From positions 1,036,024 through 1,100,023 of the forward strand of contig CM030935.1 in the NCBI GenBank assembly GCA_018136815.1: 64,000 bases of DNA, written 5' to 3'. How positions within the stretch are numbered: the stretch's first letter is position 1; each line of letters begins with the position of its first letter. The stretch is from Isochrysis galbana. Lineage: Eukaryota > Haptophyta > Isochrysidales > Isochrysidaceae. Of this stretch, positions 52,030 through 64,000 are shown piece after piece. The notes beneath the pieces were generated by a model that made no database searches, was not told the DNA's origin, and saw nothing but the letters and a program-made list of their open reading frames with translations. The position numbers and the translations under genes were made by a program.

Positions 52030-54600
52030 AGCACGAAATCGAAGCTTGCGTCCTCGGCCGCAGAGGAGGAACCCCTCAGGGAACCTTCTCTGCCCGCTGC
52101 AGCTTTTGCTCCCGTGGGATGTCCGAGTGATCCCACGGCTTCTGAGGCTACACCAATGGCACCCATCACCCCGGCTGCTATCTCCACGACTGGCTCCGAT
52201 CAGCTCGTGCGGATGGCGAGGATTTGTCCGCTTCCTTCGGCACCCACGGGTGCAATCACAGCGGGCCATGGTGGAGCATGACCCTCTCCCGCATGAGGCC
52301 AACTTCAGCGTCGCTGAGTGGCCAATGAGGTGGAGGAGGGTCCCCTCCTCTGATTCAGTTTGACCCCCTCTCACCTTCGAGATGATGAGTCTGAGGTCGG
52401 TGAAGGGGAGGATCAGCTTCCGAAGCCCCGCTTACCGGGACTATGCCCCGCCGTCATCAAAAGGGTCTTTGATCAAGAGATCACCCCGATCGAGACGGCC
52501 GCGGCGCGTCAGGATGCGGAAATGGCAAGGCTTCAAGCGCAGACCAACACCCTAAAAGGGCTGTGGAGCGCCTACAGTCATCCCTTGCCGCGGCAGAGCG
52601 AGGGAGGGGCTTCTCCGGGATCAAGTTGAAGCAGGGTTCAAAGCCCTGACTCAGCTACTCCAAGCCCGCCAAGAGCCCACTTCAAGTCCGTCCATGGATC
52701 GGACCGAGGCGGCTGCGGATTCTGCTAGGCCGGCTCAGAAGGAACCATCCATGGACGAGCCTCCTGCCCTAGACCAAAAGGGCCACGCCTCTCCGGCTAC
52801 TAGGGTTCCACGGTCGGCGTACCCGACCTCCAAATCGGAATCCCGCCGCCAGGATCAGAGCCCTTACCGGGCCCGACCCCGGTGGTGCCGTTCCGCCACC
52901 CTCGCGACCCCTGCCTTGCGGTGGGGATGGATGAGCGAGAGGCAGTTGTAAGCGAGTGGAAAAATCTCCTCGCCCTGCCCTCACGCGATCTGGCCGCCCT
53001 TTACCGCGACTCCGACGAGCATGAGCTCATCCACACCATTTTGAAGAGCAACCTCTCCCTGGCGGGCAACGTTTGGCATTGCCGAATTTTCATGGAGGAG
53101 GACCACTTGCTCAAATGGGTGCGTAGCCGCTTCTCAGCCGAGCAAACCCTTCACCATCAGGTCAGGATGGGCAAAGAGCTTTCGGAGCTCCGCTTCCCAA
53201 AGGCCCTCGCCTCCGATAACGTTCAAACCGCGGCGACAGCCTGGAACGAATTTCGGCTAACTCTCATCAAGCCGTTGGAGCGGGCACTAGCGCTCGGCTG
53301 CGATCATCGCGAAATATTTACCTCCCTCCTCGCGGCAGCCGGAGCCAATTCCAGCGGCAATTCTCGCATCTTCGCCTTCCTCCTCGATCTAGTGGAGGAC
53401 CGCGCCCTCGCTCTCAATCCTGTCCTCGCTGCTGACGTCCTTCTTCGCAAATGCGACGGGACCTTCGCAAACGGGGCCGATGGTTTCGCGAAAGACTCGG
53501 CGTCGATGGAGTGGGACCGCATGAGGGAGCGCGAGGCCGGCGCTGATCTATGTGAGCTCAGCAAGAATTTGGTTCGCGCCTACATCCGCAAGCTTGGCGA
53601 TTCCGCGGTTGACTCCACCAACGTGTGGGATCATCCAAACATGGCCCATGAGATCAACCAGAGGTTCGAAGAAATCATCCGGAACGATAAGGTTGATCCT
53701 CAGCGCGGCGTCGACAATGCGATTAAATTTGCGGAGGTGCTCGCGGAGACTCGTTTCCGCGTAGAGAACCACGAGCTAGGTCGGTCGGCGCTCTCGTGCG
53801 TCAACCTCTGCCAACGGTACCTCAGCCCTTACGAGCAGGCTCGGGTGAAGCGTCATCAATCCCGGCCCTCGACGAAGCAAACCGTGGCTAGCGTACGCAC
53901 TAAAGCCTCAGGCGAGGCAAAGAACGAGACTTCCTCGTCCCAGAAGACCGCTTCGACCACGGACATGGTTGCCGCCGTGCAGGCGGCCGTCCAAGCTACC
54001 GTGGCGGAAGCTCTTCGCGGACAGGGACATTCGCCTGCTTCGAAGCCTGATTATCGGGCTGCTGCACCGCCGGCAAGTTACCACTCCAACTCACCGTTGC
54101 CGGCTATACTAACCGATCCACCCGGTCGAAAGGGAGGCTCGTCTCGGCCGCCCAGCCGTCGCTGCGATCCGCCGGCGAACGGCCAAGGGCTACCGCCTGA
54201 CCTGGGCGTATCCCGGTGGACGCCCGAGCTTTGGAATCGGGCCCGAGCCCGCTTCTGGGCCGTAGCAGGCTATGCCAAGCACCCAAGGGTCTCGGCGGCG
54301 CTAGCAAAGTGCCGACCGGCCGATAATTCAATGGAAACTCCACGGACGGACGATATCAATAGGGGAATCACCGAATGGACGAACGAAAACGGCTGTGCCT
54401 TCTGCGCTTTCCGACCTCACGCTCCTCCTGGCACTCCAGCCAGCGAAGCCTGGAAATATGGCACGGGAGACGGTGCTCACAACCCCGTCATCTGTCAGCC
54501 ATATATTCGCTTTCTGTGTGAGGCTGGCTGCGGAGAGTGTGGATCGGACGAGCACATTCATAAGCTTCTTCGCTCGATGGTCCGGGTTAAGCCTCAGTAG
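51897..54600 (+). pseudogene. gag: Gag, copy B, with clustered frameshifts
   Basis: The same ATG as copy A (51897). Roughly a dozen or more 1-nt deletions between 51897 and about 52900 break the frame; from 52882 to the UAG at 54598-54600 it is identical in protein to copy A. The error pattern (homopolymer losses, fading with distance from the gap) points to unpolished sequence rather than mutation. Confidence 0.85.
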
Positions 54601-57600
54601 GGGTCCGGCGGGGTCCCCGTCCTTCAAACCCTGGCGGAGAACATCGCGGGCGGTGGGCCCGAACGCCACCACCACCATCCCGATCCGATCCCTACGTCGC
54701 TTGGGGAGAAGAGCTGTCAACGCGGCGATTCTCCCCCTGTCTCTAGCTCCATTCAGTCTTCGACGGTGGGAGCCGCCTCGCCGGCTGAAGCCCCCGCCGG
54801 ACGGCTATCTCGGAAGCCGGAGTCGACACTTGACCCGGGCTCCTGGAAACAGGTTTGCCCCGGAGATAGTCGCGACCCGACTCTCCGAAATTCGTGTACG
54901 TCTACAAGTTCTTCTATTACTCCGCACGCTATTAGGATGTTAGGGGCCGATTCTCGCTCGCTGCCCCTCTTGGAATCTATTTCTACGGATACTATGCTGT
55001 CATCGGTTCCTTCTAACTCTCCTAGGTCTTTCGACGCATCTTCATCCCTGGATTCACCCCCCGACGGCCCTGCCCAAGGGGTGGGCTAGGTAGATTCGAC
55101 GCGTCTTCGGTCTCTTCGTTTCGTAAACGAACAGTTGTGAAGCCCTCGAGGGCTGTCGACTCGGTATCATCTTCTGCTCTAGGTTCTATGGATAGGTCCG
55201 ACGTGGCCGCTGCCGCGTACGAAAACGTTGTTGCTGCTTTACCTGTTTCTGCTCTTTCCCGGCGGGACCCCTCTGGAGACCTCTCTCCCAAGGGCCATAG
55301 CCGGAGCCGCTCTGCGGACGAATCGTCGTTGTCTACCGTAGGTTCTCGTGCTGTTGAGGCGGAGACTAGTGTCTCCTCTTCACCTCTCTCCCCGGTTCGT
55401 TATATTTCTCCGTCATCGTGTTCATTCTCTCGTCTCGAAGTTGCACCTGTTCTCGTTTCTGACCTGGTTCCCGACCCGGAAGGGTCGGCTTCCGGGGTCG
55501 ATGAAGTTGAAGGTTCCAAGGGAGCTGCGGCTTTCCGCGCTCACGCCGTGGCCACTCCAGCCTCGGGAGACGCAGGGGCCGTCGATTACGATCCCACGTC
55601 GCGCACCACACGGACGCCGGCGTCTCCTCTTTCTCTCGGCTCTCCGGAGGATCCCCGTTCCAGGGATCGCCCGCCGGAGCCAACCCCCTTCATGTCTAGC
55701 CCACCGAAACTCGAGGGCGACGATCTCCTTCCCCTGAATTCCACTGCCGAGGCCATCCACCGGATCGCCGTGGTTGGTTGTTCCTCGGCCGCCAAGTCTA
55801 CTGAAACTGCCCGCGCCCCTACGCGCGAGCTTCAAATGTTAGCCGCCTCCCGTGCCCGGGCTAGCGGTTCCTCCGTCATCTTGCCCCGCCATCTCGCCGA
55901 AGCTGCTCTAGCCTTGCGGCGGCCGGACGCGAGCACTCATGCATCGCCCTCTGCCGTGTTGCCGACGCATTTTGACGAGCTTTGCGCTGAGTTGGCAGCG
56001 ATCCACGACGCCGTGACGTTCGACGCGGCCGAGGGGATTCCTCCACCCCGCGTTCTAGTCGTCGGTGAAGCTAGCGGGGTCGTGTCTTCGATGTTCCTAC
56101 TTGCCGGAGCGCACGTCGCGACGTGCGATCTACGACCGTCGGAGATCGACTACATTCCCCACTTCTGCGGAGATGCTCTTCACATTCAAAATCTCGGTTG
56201 GGACCTCGTGGTCGCGCATCCGCCGTGCACGTATTTGTCGGCGGTGAGTTGCCAGTGGCTCGATCGGGAACCGGGACGTCGCCAGGCTCTCGAATCCGCC
56301 GCTAGAGTCTTCCTCGCCATGGCAAGCGCCGACGCGCCTTTCGTTGCCGTCGAAAATCCTCGAATGCACGCGGAAGCCTCTGCCTTAGTCGGGGGGTTGC
56401 GACCGCGGCAGTTTGTGCAGCCGTGGCAGCACGGCACGGGCCATCAAAAGGCAACTGGCCTGTACCTGACGGCTTCACTCCCGCCCCTGCAGCCTTCGAA
56501 GATTGTCGAGGGACGTCTATCCGCGATGGCGGATCTATCGCCGTCGCCCCACCGTGGCGCCCTTCGCAGCCGCACCTATGTGGGCATTGCCGGTGCAATG
56601 GCGGCCCAGTGGATGCCAGTCTTGCGCCGTTATGCGCGCAAAGCCAAGGCGTCGCGTTCGCTCGACTTCACGGTGGACTGGGCAATTTCCCAAGCTGCTG
56701 CCAGCTTGAGAGAACGCCCTTCGCTCTGCTCGACCGGCTTCGAACTGGCTGAGCCGAGGACGGCTCTGGCTCGCTTCATGGAGGGGAGAGGCGAAGCAGC
56801 TTCTAGCTCTCACCTCACGCCTCCCAGCGGTTCGCTAGTGTCTGATTCGGTTGTCGTGATCCCGGACGTAGGCCCCGTTGCCGATGCGTCTCGCCTGCTT
56901 CATCAGGAGGACTCGGAAACTAACGTATCGCAAGACGGGACCGAGGCGAAAGGAGACCGCTTCACGCCGTGGGAGTGGCCCATAAAGGACCGCTCTACAA
57001 CGCCAGGCCCTCCAAACACGGTGAAGAAGCGCCGCAGCAAGTGGCAGGTCTTCGACCGTGATGTAATTTCGGGGGTCCATCGGTGGCGGGATGTCACGCC
57101 TTCCATCGCCCAAGAAATCGCTGAGCAAGCGGCAGCTGCGGAGCCGTCGGAACCTCCCATCTTGTCTCGACTGGGCTCTCAAGGCATCAATGCACTATCT
57201 CCGAGCGCCTCCTTCACGGCTGGCGACGAAGGAGTGGCCGAACCGACCGGTTCGGTCGTAGCCGAAAGGCCACTTGAAAACGGGGATGTTGGGCTGGACT
57301 CGGGAGAAGATGATACGCCCGAGACTCCAGAACACCGGAGCATGCAGGCCCTCGAGACCAAGCCCTCCGACGCCGCCGACGGAGAAGGTACTCCACAGGC
57401 ATTGTGTGGCGATGGGGCTGCCGCTAGGGGCCTCAGTGCGGCTGGTTTTTCCGAGTTGTCGAAGCTTCCGAAGACAGACTTGCAGAAGTCCCTGGAGAAG
57501 GAATGGTCACGCCAAATGGATCAACCTCGGCATCCGACGGACCGTCGAGGGCTAGGCTATGATGGCGTGCCTAACCCCTCTAGTTCGGCAAAGGCATCCC

Positions 57601-60600
57601 CATACTCTTCAATACCATTCGTGCCGCAGACGGTAGCCGCCGCTATCGAGCGAGTGCCCCACGTCGATGAATCTTCTCCGTCCAGGCTAGCCTCCAATCC
57701 AACCACCCTGTCACCCGGAGCCGGAACCTCACTTCCGGTGGAATCTATCGCGGACACGCCGCCCCCGCTCTACCCTCGTCACTGCCTCTATGTCCGCGAT
57801 CTCGTGGTCTGCCGTGCCGATGGCGACCGCGCAGCTCAAGGGTTCGTTCTCCCGGACGTTGCCCTCACGGTGAACAGCACCCTGGCTGACACTGGAGCGG
57901 GCCCGTCAGTAATCACCACTGCCCTGCTTGATCGACTACCTGAAGACGCCTGCGTCGAACGCGTATCGGACGCTACCGTCCCCAACCTACATGGGCCGGA
58001 CGGCCTTCCTCTCATCACTAGGGGCCGGGCTAGCCTCGTCTTCTCCTTGTCCGGTCGCCTCTTCCGTCATTCGTTCGCGGTCATCGAAGGAAACCCGATG
58101 CTTCTGCTCGGGAACGATTTTTTGGCCGCCCACTCCGCTACCATTTCTCTCGACGCCGCGAGCTCGGAAGGAAGCCTCCGCCTCCGTCCGGCCTCTGGCG
58201 ATGCAGAAGACTCTTCAAGAGTCCTTTCCGAATGCGTAGTCAGAGTTTCCACGGCGCCGCCCCCAGTCGCGGACTCCGGCTTCGTCGGAGCTATCTCGAT
58301 GTCACCCGGTCAGCCGCTGACTGTCGACTTTCTGGAGAGGTCGACGGGAACACGAGAGACCCGGGCGGATCGGAGGGTGAGGCTGCTGCTGATGCTAGGC
58401 AGCCACTCTATACACCTCTCTTTGAGTCTGCCGACGAGTTTGCGGCCAAAGCTCCGGCGTCTACCTCGTCCGAATATCTTCTCTACACGGAGCAAGCGGT
58501 GACGATTCCTGCCTTCCACCGCGCAACCATCTGGGTCAGGGTTCCGCTAGCTCTCCGAGATCATTCGGACTGCGCGATGCTAGTCGACCGCCTACCAAAT
58601 CGCGAGGCTCTCGATTCGTCCTCTCTCGTAATGCCCACGGTGGTCACGCCCACGGACGATCACCGCATCGCGGTGACGATCGTCCACACCGGGGTCAATG
58701 CGCTGACCCTGCCGTCTCTGCATCCGATAGCTTCGCTCCAGGTGCGTTTCAAGTTGCACCGGGGCTGGACTCCGACTGGAAGCGAGGGGGATGGTGACCC
58801 TGTCACCGCGCTGAGCGAGGAGCAACGATCTCTACTCGACTCAGCCACCATCGATCCAGACCGGCTTCTTTCCGACGATCAACGAGAAGAAGTACGCCAA
58901 CTCTTGGCCCGGCGCATCAAAGCTTTCGCGTTGCACCCGGGGGCTCCAAACCATACGCACGTTCTCGAGGTGGAGTTGCCACTCAACCCCGGCGCTGTTC
59001 CTCACCGGCATGCTCCGTCTAGAGTGGGCCGCGCAGGCGAGCTCATCATAGAAGAGGAGGTAGCCAAGATGGAAGCCGCCGGCATTATTCGCAAGTCAAA
59101 TTCGGCTTGGGCTTCCCGAGTAGTCCTGGTCAGCAAGAAAGATGGCTCCGTTCGATTCTGCGTGGACTACCGCGACACTAACGCCAAGCTACGCGTCGAG
59201 GATAGCCCTCTACCCCTCATTGTAGAGGCTATTGATAGGCTAGCGTCCGGCCAAGGGCCGCTCAGTTCTCTCTTTTTATGTACTCTCGATTTAGCCTCTG
59301 GTTTTTGGGGCATCCCGATCAAAGAATCGCACAAACATATCACCGCTTTCACTACCCACCGCGGCAAATACGAGTTCAACTTTCTACCGTTCGGCATCCA
59401 ATCAGGTCCCTCCTACATGTGCCGCTTGATGGACATCGTTCTCGGTGCGCTAGCGTGGGAGATCTGCATGCCTTACCTCGATGATGTAGGCATCTGGTCA
59501 ACGGGCGTGGGTCCTTCCGAAGAGGCCAGGGCACAGGCTTCGTTCGAGCAAATGCTTCACCGGCTAGACCTAGTTCTCGAGCGGCTAGAGTGGGCCGGCC
59601 TGACCTGCAAGATGTCCAAGTGTGTCTTCTTTGCCACCTCTACGGAGTACCTCGGTCACGTTGTCTCGAGGGAAGGTCTCAAGATGGACCCGAAGAAGGT
59701 CGCAGCTGTCGCCGACATCGACCCGTCATCCATCAACTCCTTGGAAGCGGTTCGATCTTTCCTCGGCCTTTGCTCCTACTATCGTCGATTCATTCGCCAA
59801 TTCGCCGCTAAGGCTGCTCCCCTCACTGCTCTCACGCGGAGGGGCTGCGACGTGGCAAAGGAGTCCCAGTCCGAGGAGTGTCGCCGAGCTATCCAAGAGC
59901 TCAAGACAGCGATCACTTCGGAGCCCGTCTTGACTCCACCCAGGGATGATCGGCCCTTCATCGTCAAGACCGATGGGGCTAGCAAGTTGGGTATCGCCGG
60001 CATCCTCTCGCAGCTAGGAGACGATAACCGTGAACGAGTCGTTGGGTACTACGCTCGCAGTCTCACCTCGGCCGAACGCCATTGGACGGTGACCGAGATT
60101 GAGCTCTTGGCTGCCCTGGAATCAATCCGAAATTGGCGACCCTACCTTTGGGGGCGTCGGTTCAAGTTAGTCGTTGACCACTCTGCGCTGCGATGGCTGC
60201 ATACCATGAAGGATCAAGTAGCCGGTGGGCCAGCCTCTCGGCTGACTCGGTGGGCTCTCAAGTTGGCTGAGTACCGGTTCGATGTCGAACATAAACCAGG
60301 AGCTGTTCATCAAGATGCTGACGGGCTGTCCCGGCTAGCATCCCTGGAGCCGGAACACGAAGACGAACCACTCGCCGGCCCAGCGTCGTTAGCGGTACGT
60401 GAGCCTGGCTCAGAGTCTCTAGCCGAGCATGAACGGTCTCATCCGGTGGCTGCCATCACGCGCTCCGTAGCTACGGCGCGAGGGCTTCAAGCTTTGGACC
60501 GATCTCGTCGTCGAGCCTCCGATTCCGGGCCCGCCATCCAGTCCAGTTATTTGGCTCCGGGTACGCCGACTTCCGAAGAGATGAGAGCGGCCCTGGCGGA

Positions 60601-62248
60601 AGATCCGTTCGTAGAGCCACTCCTAGGCTCAGGAGAGACGGTCAATCACGAGCCATCAGGCCTAGGGTCGCCTCCGCCGGCCGCCGCCTCAGGCCCCATT
60701 GCCGAAGATGATTCGTGTTCCAGTTCTGTCGCTCCCGTTCCCGCTCAGCAATCCAAGATGTTTCGCCGTTTCGTCGTTCACGATGGGCTCGTCTACTATC
60801 GCACCGTCCTTGACTCCACCGACCCGGACTCGCTAGTGCTCTATGTTCCGCCCTCGTTGCGGTCTCGCTACCTCTTTGCCTACCACGATCGCTCCGGTCA
60901 CCTTGGAGTTTCTCGTATGTCCGGTCTTCTTCGTACTCGGGTATACTGGCCTGGCATGTCTTCCGACGTTGCGTCCTACGTCCGAGAATGCCACGAGTGC
61001 ACCCTCGCCAAGCCGCTACCGAGGGCTCTAGCGTCGCCCTCCGGTCTCTCCGTGGGCACCTACCCCTTTGATGTGGTCTACTGCGACGTGCTCGCACTGG
61101 CTCCCACTCACAACTTCGTGCCTGGAGTCTCGGGTTACGACAAGCTGGTCGTCTTCATCGACTCGCTCACTCGATGGATTGAGGCTGAGCCTTCGAATGG
61201 GGATCCTTCGTCGGAGGTGGCCTTGGACATGTTCATCCGCTTGATTGTGACGCGTTATGGAGTCCCTAGGCAGCTTCGAACCGACGCCGGTTCGAATCTA
61301 TGTTCGGTTCTTGTTTCGCGTATTCTGGAGCTCACCGGGACTGATTTGTCGAGTACAGAGCCGTATCGACATGAGGGTGTAGGCTTCGTCGAACGCGCTC
61401 AGCAAACGCTCATTCGTTTGATGCGCGCCTCGAACGAGGGTGGCGGTCATTGGGTCGACCATTTGCCGTTCCTACTCCTCTCGTTGAGGGCTTCTTCCGG
61501 TCGTGTCACCTCCCGGTCTCCAGCGTCTTTGATCTTTGGGCGTGAGCTGCGTCTGCCCGCTCAACTCTCTGATCCGAAGTCTGTTTCGCCAACTGCTCTC
61601 GAGGCGGCGTCCGCCGACGTTCGCTCGTACGCATCCAGGCTCAATGCGAGCCTCCGCCTCTCTTGGTCCAGCGCTCTCGAGGCTACCCTAGCCGCTCAGG
61701 CTGAGTCAGTCCGTGACGCTACGATCAAGTCTCAAAGACCAGCTCGTTTCGAACCTGGGGATCGCGTCTGCCTGCGATTACCAGGCCATGCCAACAAGTT
61801 GCAATTCATCTACTCGGGTCCCTACCGCGTCGTAGAGGCTCTGTCCGACACTAGGTACCGACTCCGTGATTTGGAGAACCGGTTAGTCAAGGAGGAGGTG
61901 CATATCTCGAACCTCCGGCCGTATCATACTTTCGTTGATGAAGAGCCGCTGGCTGACGACGAGTACATCGTTGAAAAGTTGCTCGATCGTCGTAGCCATG
62001 GCGATTCTACCGAGTACCTCGTGAAGTGGCGTGGCTATTCTCTTCGAGAAGCCACCTGGGAGTCTCGTTCCGAGTTGCTCCGTCGTTGTTCTGATTTGCT
62101 TGATGATTATGATCGCTCCGTCGAAGAGACTTGTCCAGAAGATGTTGAGTCCCCGGAAGCAACTTCTTCGTCGGCCAGGAATACTCCTCTTCCTCCCGTT
62201 CTCGATGCGCCGTCTTCGCGCACTCGATCCAGGCTCCATTCTCGTTGA
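54601..62248 (+). pseudogene. pol: Pol, copy B (two single-base frameshifts)
   Basis: Same domains as copy A. One G is missing in a run near 55075-55080 and one C near 58361 (GAGACCCGG for GAGACCCCGG), giving frames 55137-58502 and 58232-62248. The second reads uninterrupted from just before the protease/RT linker through RT, RNase H, integrase and chromodomain to TGA. Its CHD end (SLREATWESRSELLRRCSDL) shows the correct frame that is broken in copy A. Confidence 0.85.
56049..56645 (+). other. DNA methyltransferase-like domain inside pol (copy B)
   Basis: No difference from copy A noticed over the domain; all motifs intact. Confidence 0.75.
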
Positions 62249-62635
62249 TCCCATGTCTTGGGTAAGGGACCCGTCCCTCTAGGCTAGCCCCACGCCTCGG
62301 CTAGGGCTCCGAGTTCAAATTTCTGTCAGAGCGAATCATGGAGGTGCTGAACGCGTGCTGCCTGCGCTCTACACCCGGCGCAACACCCGAGCAAAGCTCC
62401 TGTAAAAGGGAGAAGTGGGTGGGGCAGTGCGTACGAAAGAGGCCGCCGCGTTAAGCCGCCGATTTCGTGCTCGCTTTGGATCCAAAGGGTGTTCTTGTCT
62501 CCACGTTTCGCTCGCTATGTTTCGTTGCTTCTTGTTCCGATTCTGACCTCTGGTCAGCTCAGGTTCCAAGTTCCAGGTCTCTGTTTCCAGGTTCACCGCT
62601 CGACATCGGGAGACGTCTCGATCTTAGTCGGGGGG
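62249..62635 (+). other. 3' untranslated region and polypurine tract
   Basis: Ends AGTCGGGGGG just before the 3' LTR, a short G-rich plus-strand primer candidate. Bases 62460-62471 (CGATTTCGTGCT) are the exact complement of the 12 nt that follow the 5' LTR (40797-40808). The same segment is present in the diverged fragment at 33032-34147 with one C-to-T change. Confidence 0.7.
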
Positions 62636-63958
62636 TGTCGCATTCATCTTAGATGATGCGATTTCCAGGCTCTTGTTTCCAGGTCCTTCGCCGTGCGGCC
62701 ACACGGTGAAGCTCAGGTACATCTAGGTTGGTAGGGTTCGTCCCTAGCGATCTAGAATTCGAGTTCTCGTTTCGTTCCTTCTAGCCTGTTTGTCAGGTCT
62801 AGATTCCAGGTTTCCTCCTTTCGGGTAATCTTTACCCAAAGGAGCCAGGTCGCCTGTCACTCGCTGCGCGCTTGTCTCAGGCTCTCAGGTTACCTTGTGA
62901 AGGCTTGTTTAGCTTCTTGCAAGGCTTGTCGTTTCTTGTTGGGTTCCGGTTCTTTCTTGGGACCTGCTCACTTTCGTTGTCGTCCAGGCCTGTTCTTCGT
63001 AGGTTCTGCTTGGCCTGGTTAGGGTTTCGTTGCCTTCCCGCGTTCGGCGTTTGGCGTTGGCGTTCGGAAATTTCCTCTCACATTCCCTAGGTCCGCTACC
63101 CTTGGCTTGTAGGTCCTTGCTTCTTTCTTCTCGGTCAAGGTTTTGGCGAGCAAGTCGGTTGCTCTATCCGCTCGAGATTTGAGGTTTAATTTGCCATCTC
63201 CCCTTGGAGACCGGTGTAGGTTCGCTTCCTAGGTGAGGGAATCTTTCCCCTTGATGCAAGTTACATGCAAGCCCTTGGCCCCTTTGGTGTTTCTTCCCCT
63301 TGGTTGCTACTCAGGGTTGTTCGTTAGAAGCGTCTAGAAGGTTCACGCTCAACGGCAAGATTTATTCGGTCGTGAAGATATCTCGTCGCGATCTGTATCC
63401 AAAGTGATCGCCGTGGTCGCGCGACACGACGCTCCCCTTCGGACTCTCCGCTACGTGGGAAGTTACAACGGAGACACGCTCCGGCCGTCGCTGCGGAGTC
63501 TCTCTCTCTCTCGCTCTCTCTCTCCGTCTCTCGCGACGTGTTTGAGTTATCGGTGATTTGGGGTCGCGGTTGCTTGATAATTTGCTTGGTTTGGGTGAAT
63601 GATTCCGGTGTGTTCGTGAGTCGGTGTATCCTGTTGTTCTCAGCTCCGTTGTCCGTCGTTGTTCGCTGCGTCGCTGCACTCAAGCAGCTTAGGCTCCCTC
63701 CCTGAGGGAAGAGTTCTTTGTAGGTCTAACAATCTCTTAAAACCCAACACACTAGGGCCGCTAGGAGCGCCTCGCCGCCCCACAGCCCTTCGTTCGCCGT
63801 TCGTTCCCCGTCCAGACACCCAAATGGGGTTGCCCGACCCAGTCCAGAATTTCATTCACCCGACTCCCGGTGGGGAGGAGGGCCAAAGCGCCGCGCTAGC
63901 CGCCGGTGCTGCTCGCGACGGAGTGGCTCAGAGCCCTCCGGCTCCGCTCGACTCGACA
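62636..63958 (+). repeat. 3' LTR
   Basis: 1323 bp, TGTCG...CGACA, followed by the target-site duplication TGATT at 63959-63963. The last 37 bases of the window are unique flanking DNA. Confidence 0.95.
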
Positions 63959-64000
63959 TGATTTCAACGAGATTTCGGCGCGCGGCCCGCCCGATTGGCG

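Larger units (their letters stand above)
39474..63958 (+). mobile_element. Ty3/gypsy chromovirus-type retrotransposon insertion (apparent double internal region)
   Basis: Outer LTRs at 39474-40796 and 62636-63958 are both 1323 bp, start TGTCG, end CGACA and differ by one noticed substitution (G39671/T62833). The whole is flanked by TGATT at 39469-39473 and 63959-63963, so it is one integration event. Domain order gag, MTase-like, protease, RT, RNase H, integrase, chromodomain. The internal region appears twice, split by 100 N. 40148-51287 and 51388-62514 are almost identical, differing mainly by single-base indels near the gap. Collapsed, the element would be about 13.3 kb. A real LTR-internal-LTR-internal-LTR tandem is the alternative. 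Confidence 0.93.

Noticed and set aside
1-64000. CRISPR array, bacterial operon or rRNA genes
   Set aside because: No regularly spaced repeat-spacer units, no rRNA-like sequence; genes have introns and eukaryotic families.

Overview
This is nuclear DNA from a GC-rich, unicellular, probably flagellated eukaryote, most likely an alga or related protist. Reasons: genes with short GT-AG introns (115-168 nt), an OFD1-type centriole/cilium protein, a two-repeat MYB factor, a J-domain protein with an organelle-type N-terminus, LMBR1-domain and calpain-like proteins, and LTR retrotransposons and hAT relics. I cannot fix the lineage from sequence alone. Two runs of exactly 100 N (13372-13471 and 51288-51387) show that it is a draft scaffold.

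Host genes, left to right: a sugar-porter MFS transporter running off the left edge (1-912, minus); an LMBR1-domain (LMBD2-like) membrane protein in two exons (6999-9231, minus); a MYB factor with one predicted in-frame intron (10847-12523, plus); a J-domain protein (17310-18203, plus); an eight-exon OFD1 homologue of about 1325 aa (22520-27515, plus); an uncharacterised 369-aa protein (30702-31811, minus); and a 922-aa calpain-like protein that has lost all three catalytic residues (35104-37872, minus). Most of these starts follow long polypyrimidine leaders. There is no operon-like organisation.

Between the genes lies repeat-rich DNA: a solo LTR with a perfect 5-bp target-site duplication (1767-3092), a hAT transposase relic (4268-5002), a possible retroelement ORF1 (5234-6307), several unnamed dispersed repeat families (called R1, R2, R3, R5 and R6 here), minisatellites, two tRNA-like Pol III relics, and two broken Ty3/gypsy fragments (28912-29990 and 33032-34147).

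The right third (39469-63963) is one Ty3/gypsy chromovirus-type insertion bounded by 1323-bp LTRs (TGTCG...CGACA) and a shared target-site duplication TGATT. The assembly shows two nearly identical internal regions separated by an N gap. This is either a tandem LTR-internal-LTR-internal-LTR array or, more likely, an uncollapsed overlap of about 11.1 kb between two contigs covering a single element of about 13.3 kb. The element is unusual in four ways. Its pol polyprotein carries, between gag and the protease, a domain resembling phage-type cytosine DNA methyltransferases. Gag and pol lie in one frame separated by a single UAG. The gag start codon and first 45 codons lie inside the LTR, with no standard tRNA primer-binding site at the LTR edge. 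The 12 nt just after the 5' LTR have a perfect complement near the 3' end of the internal region.
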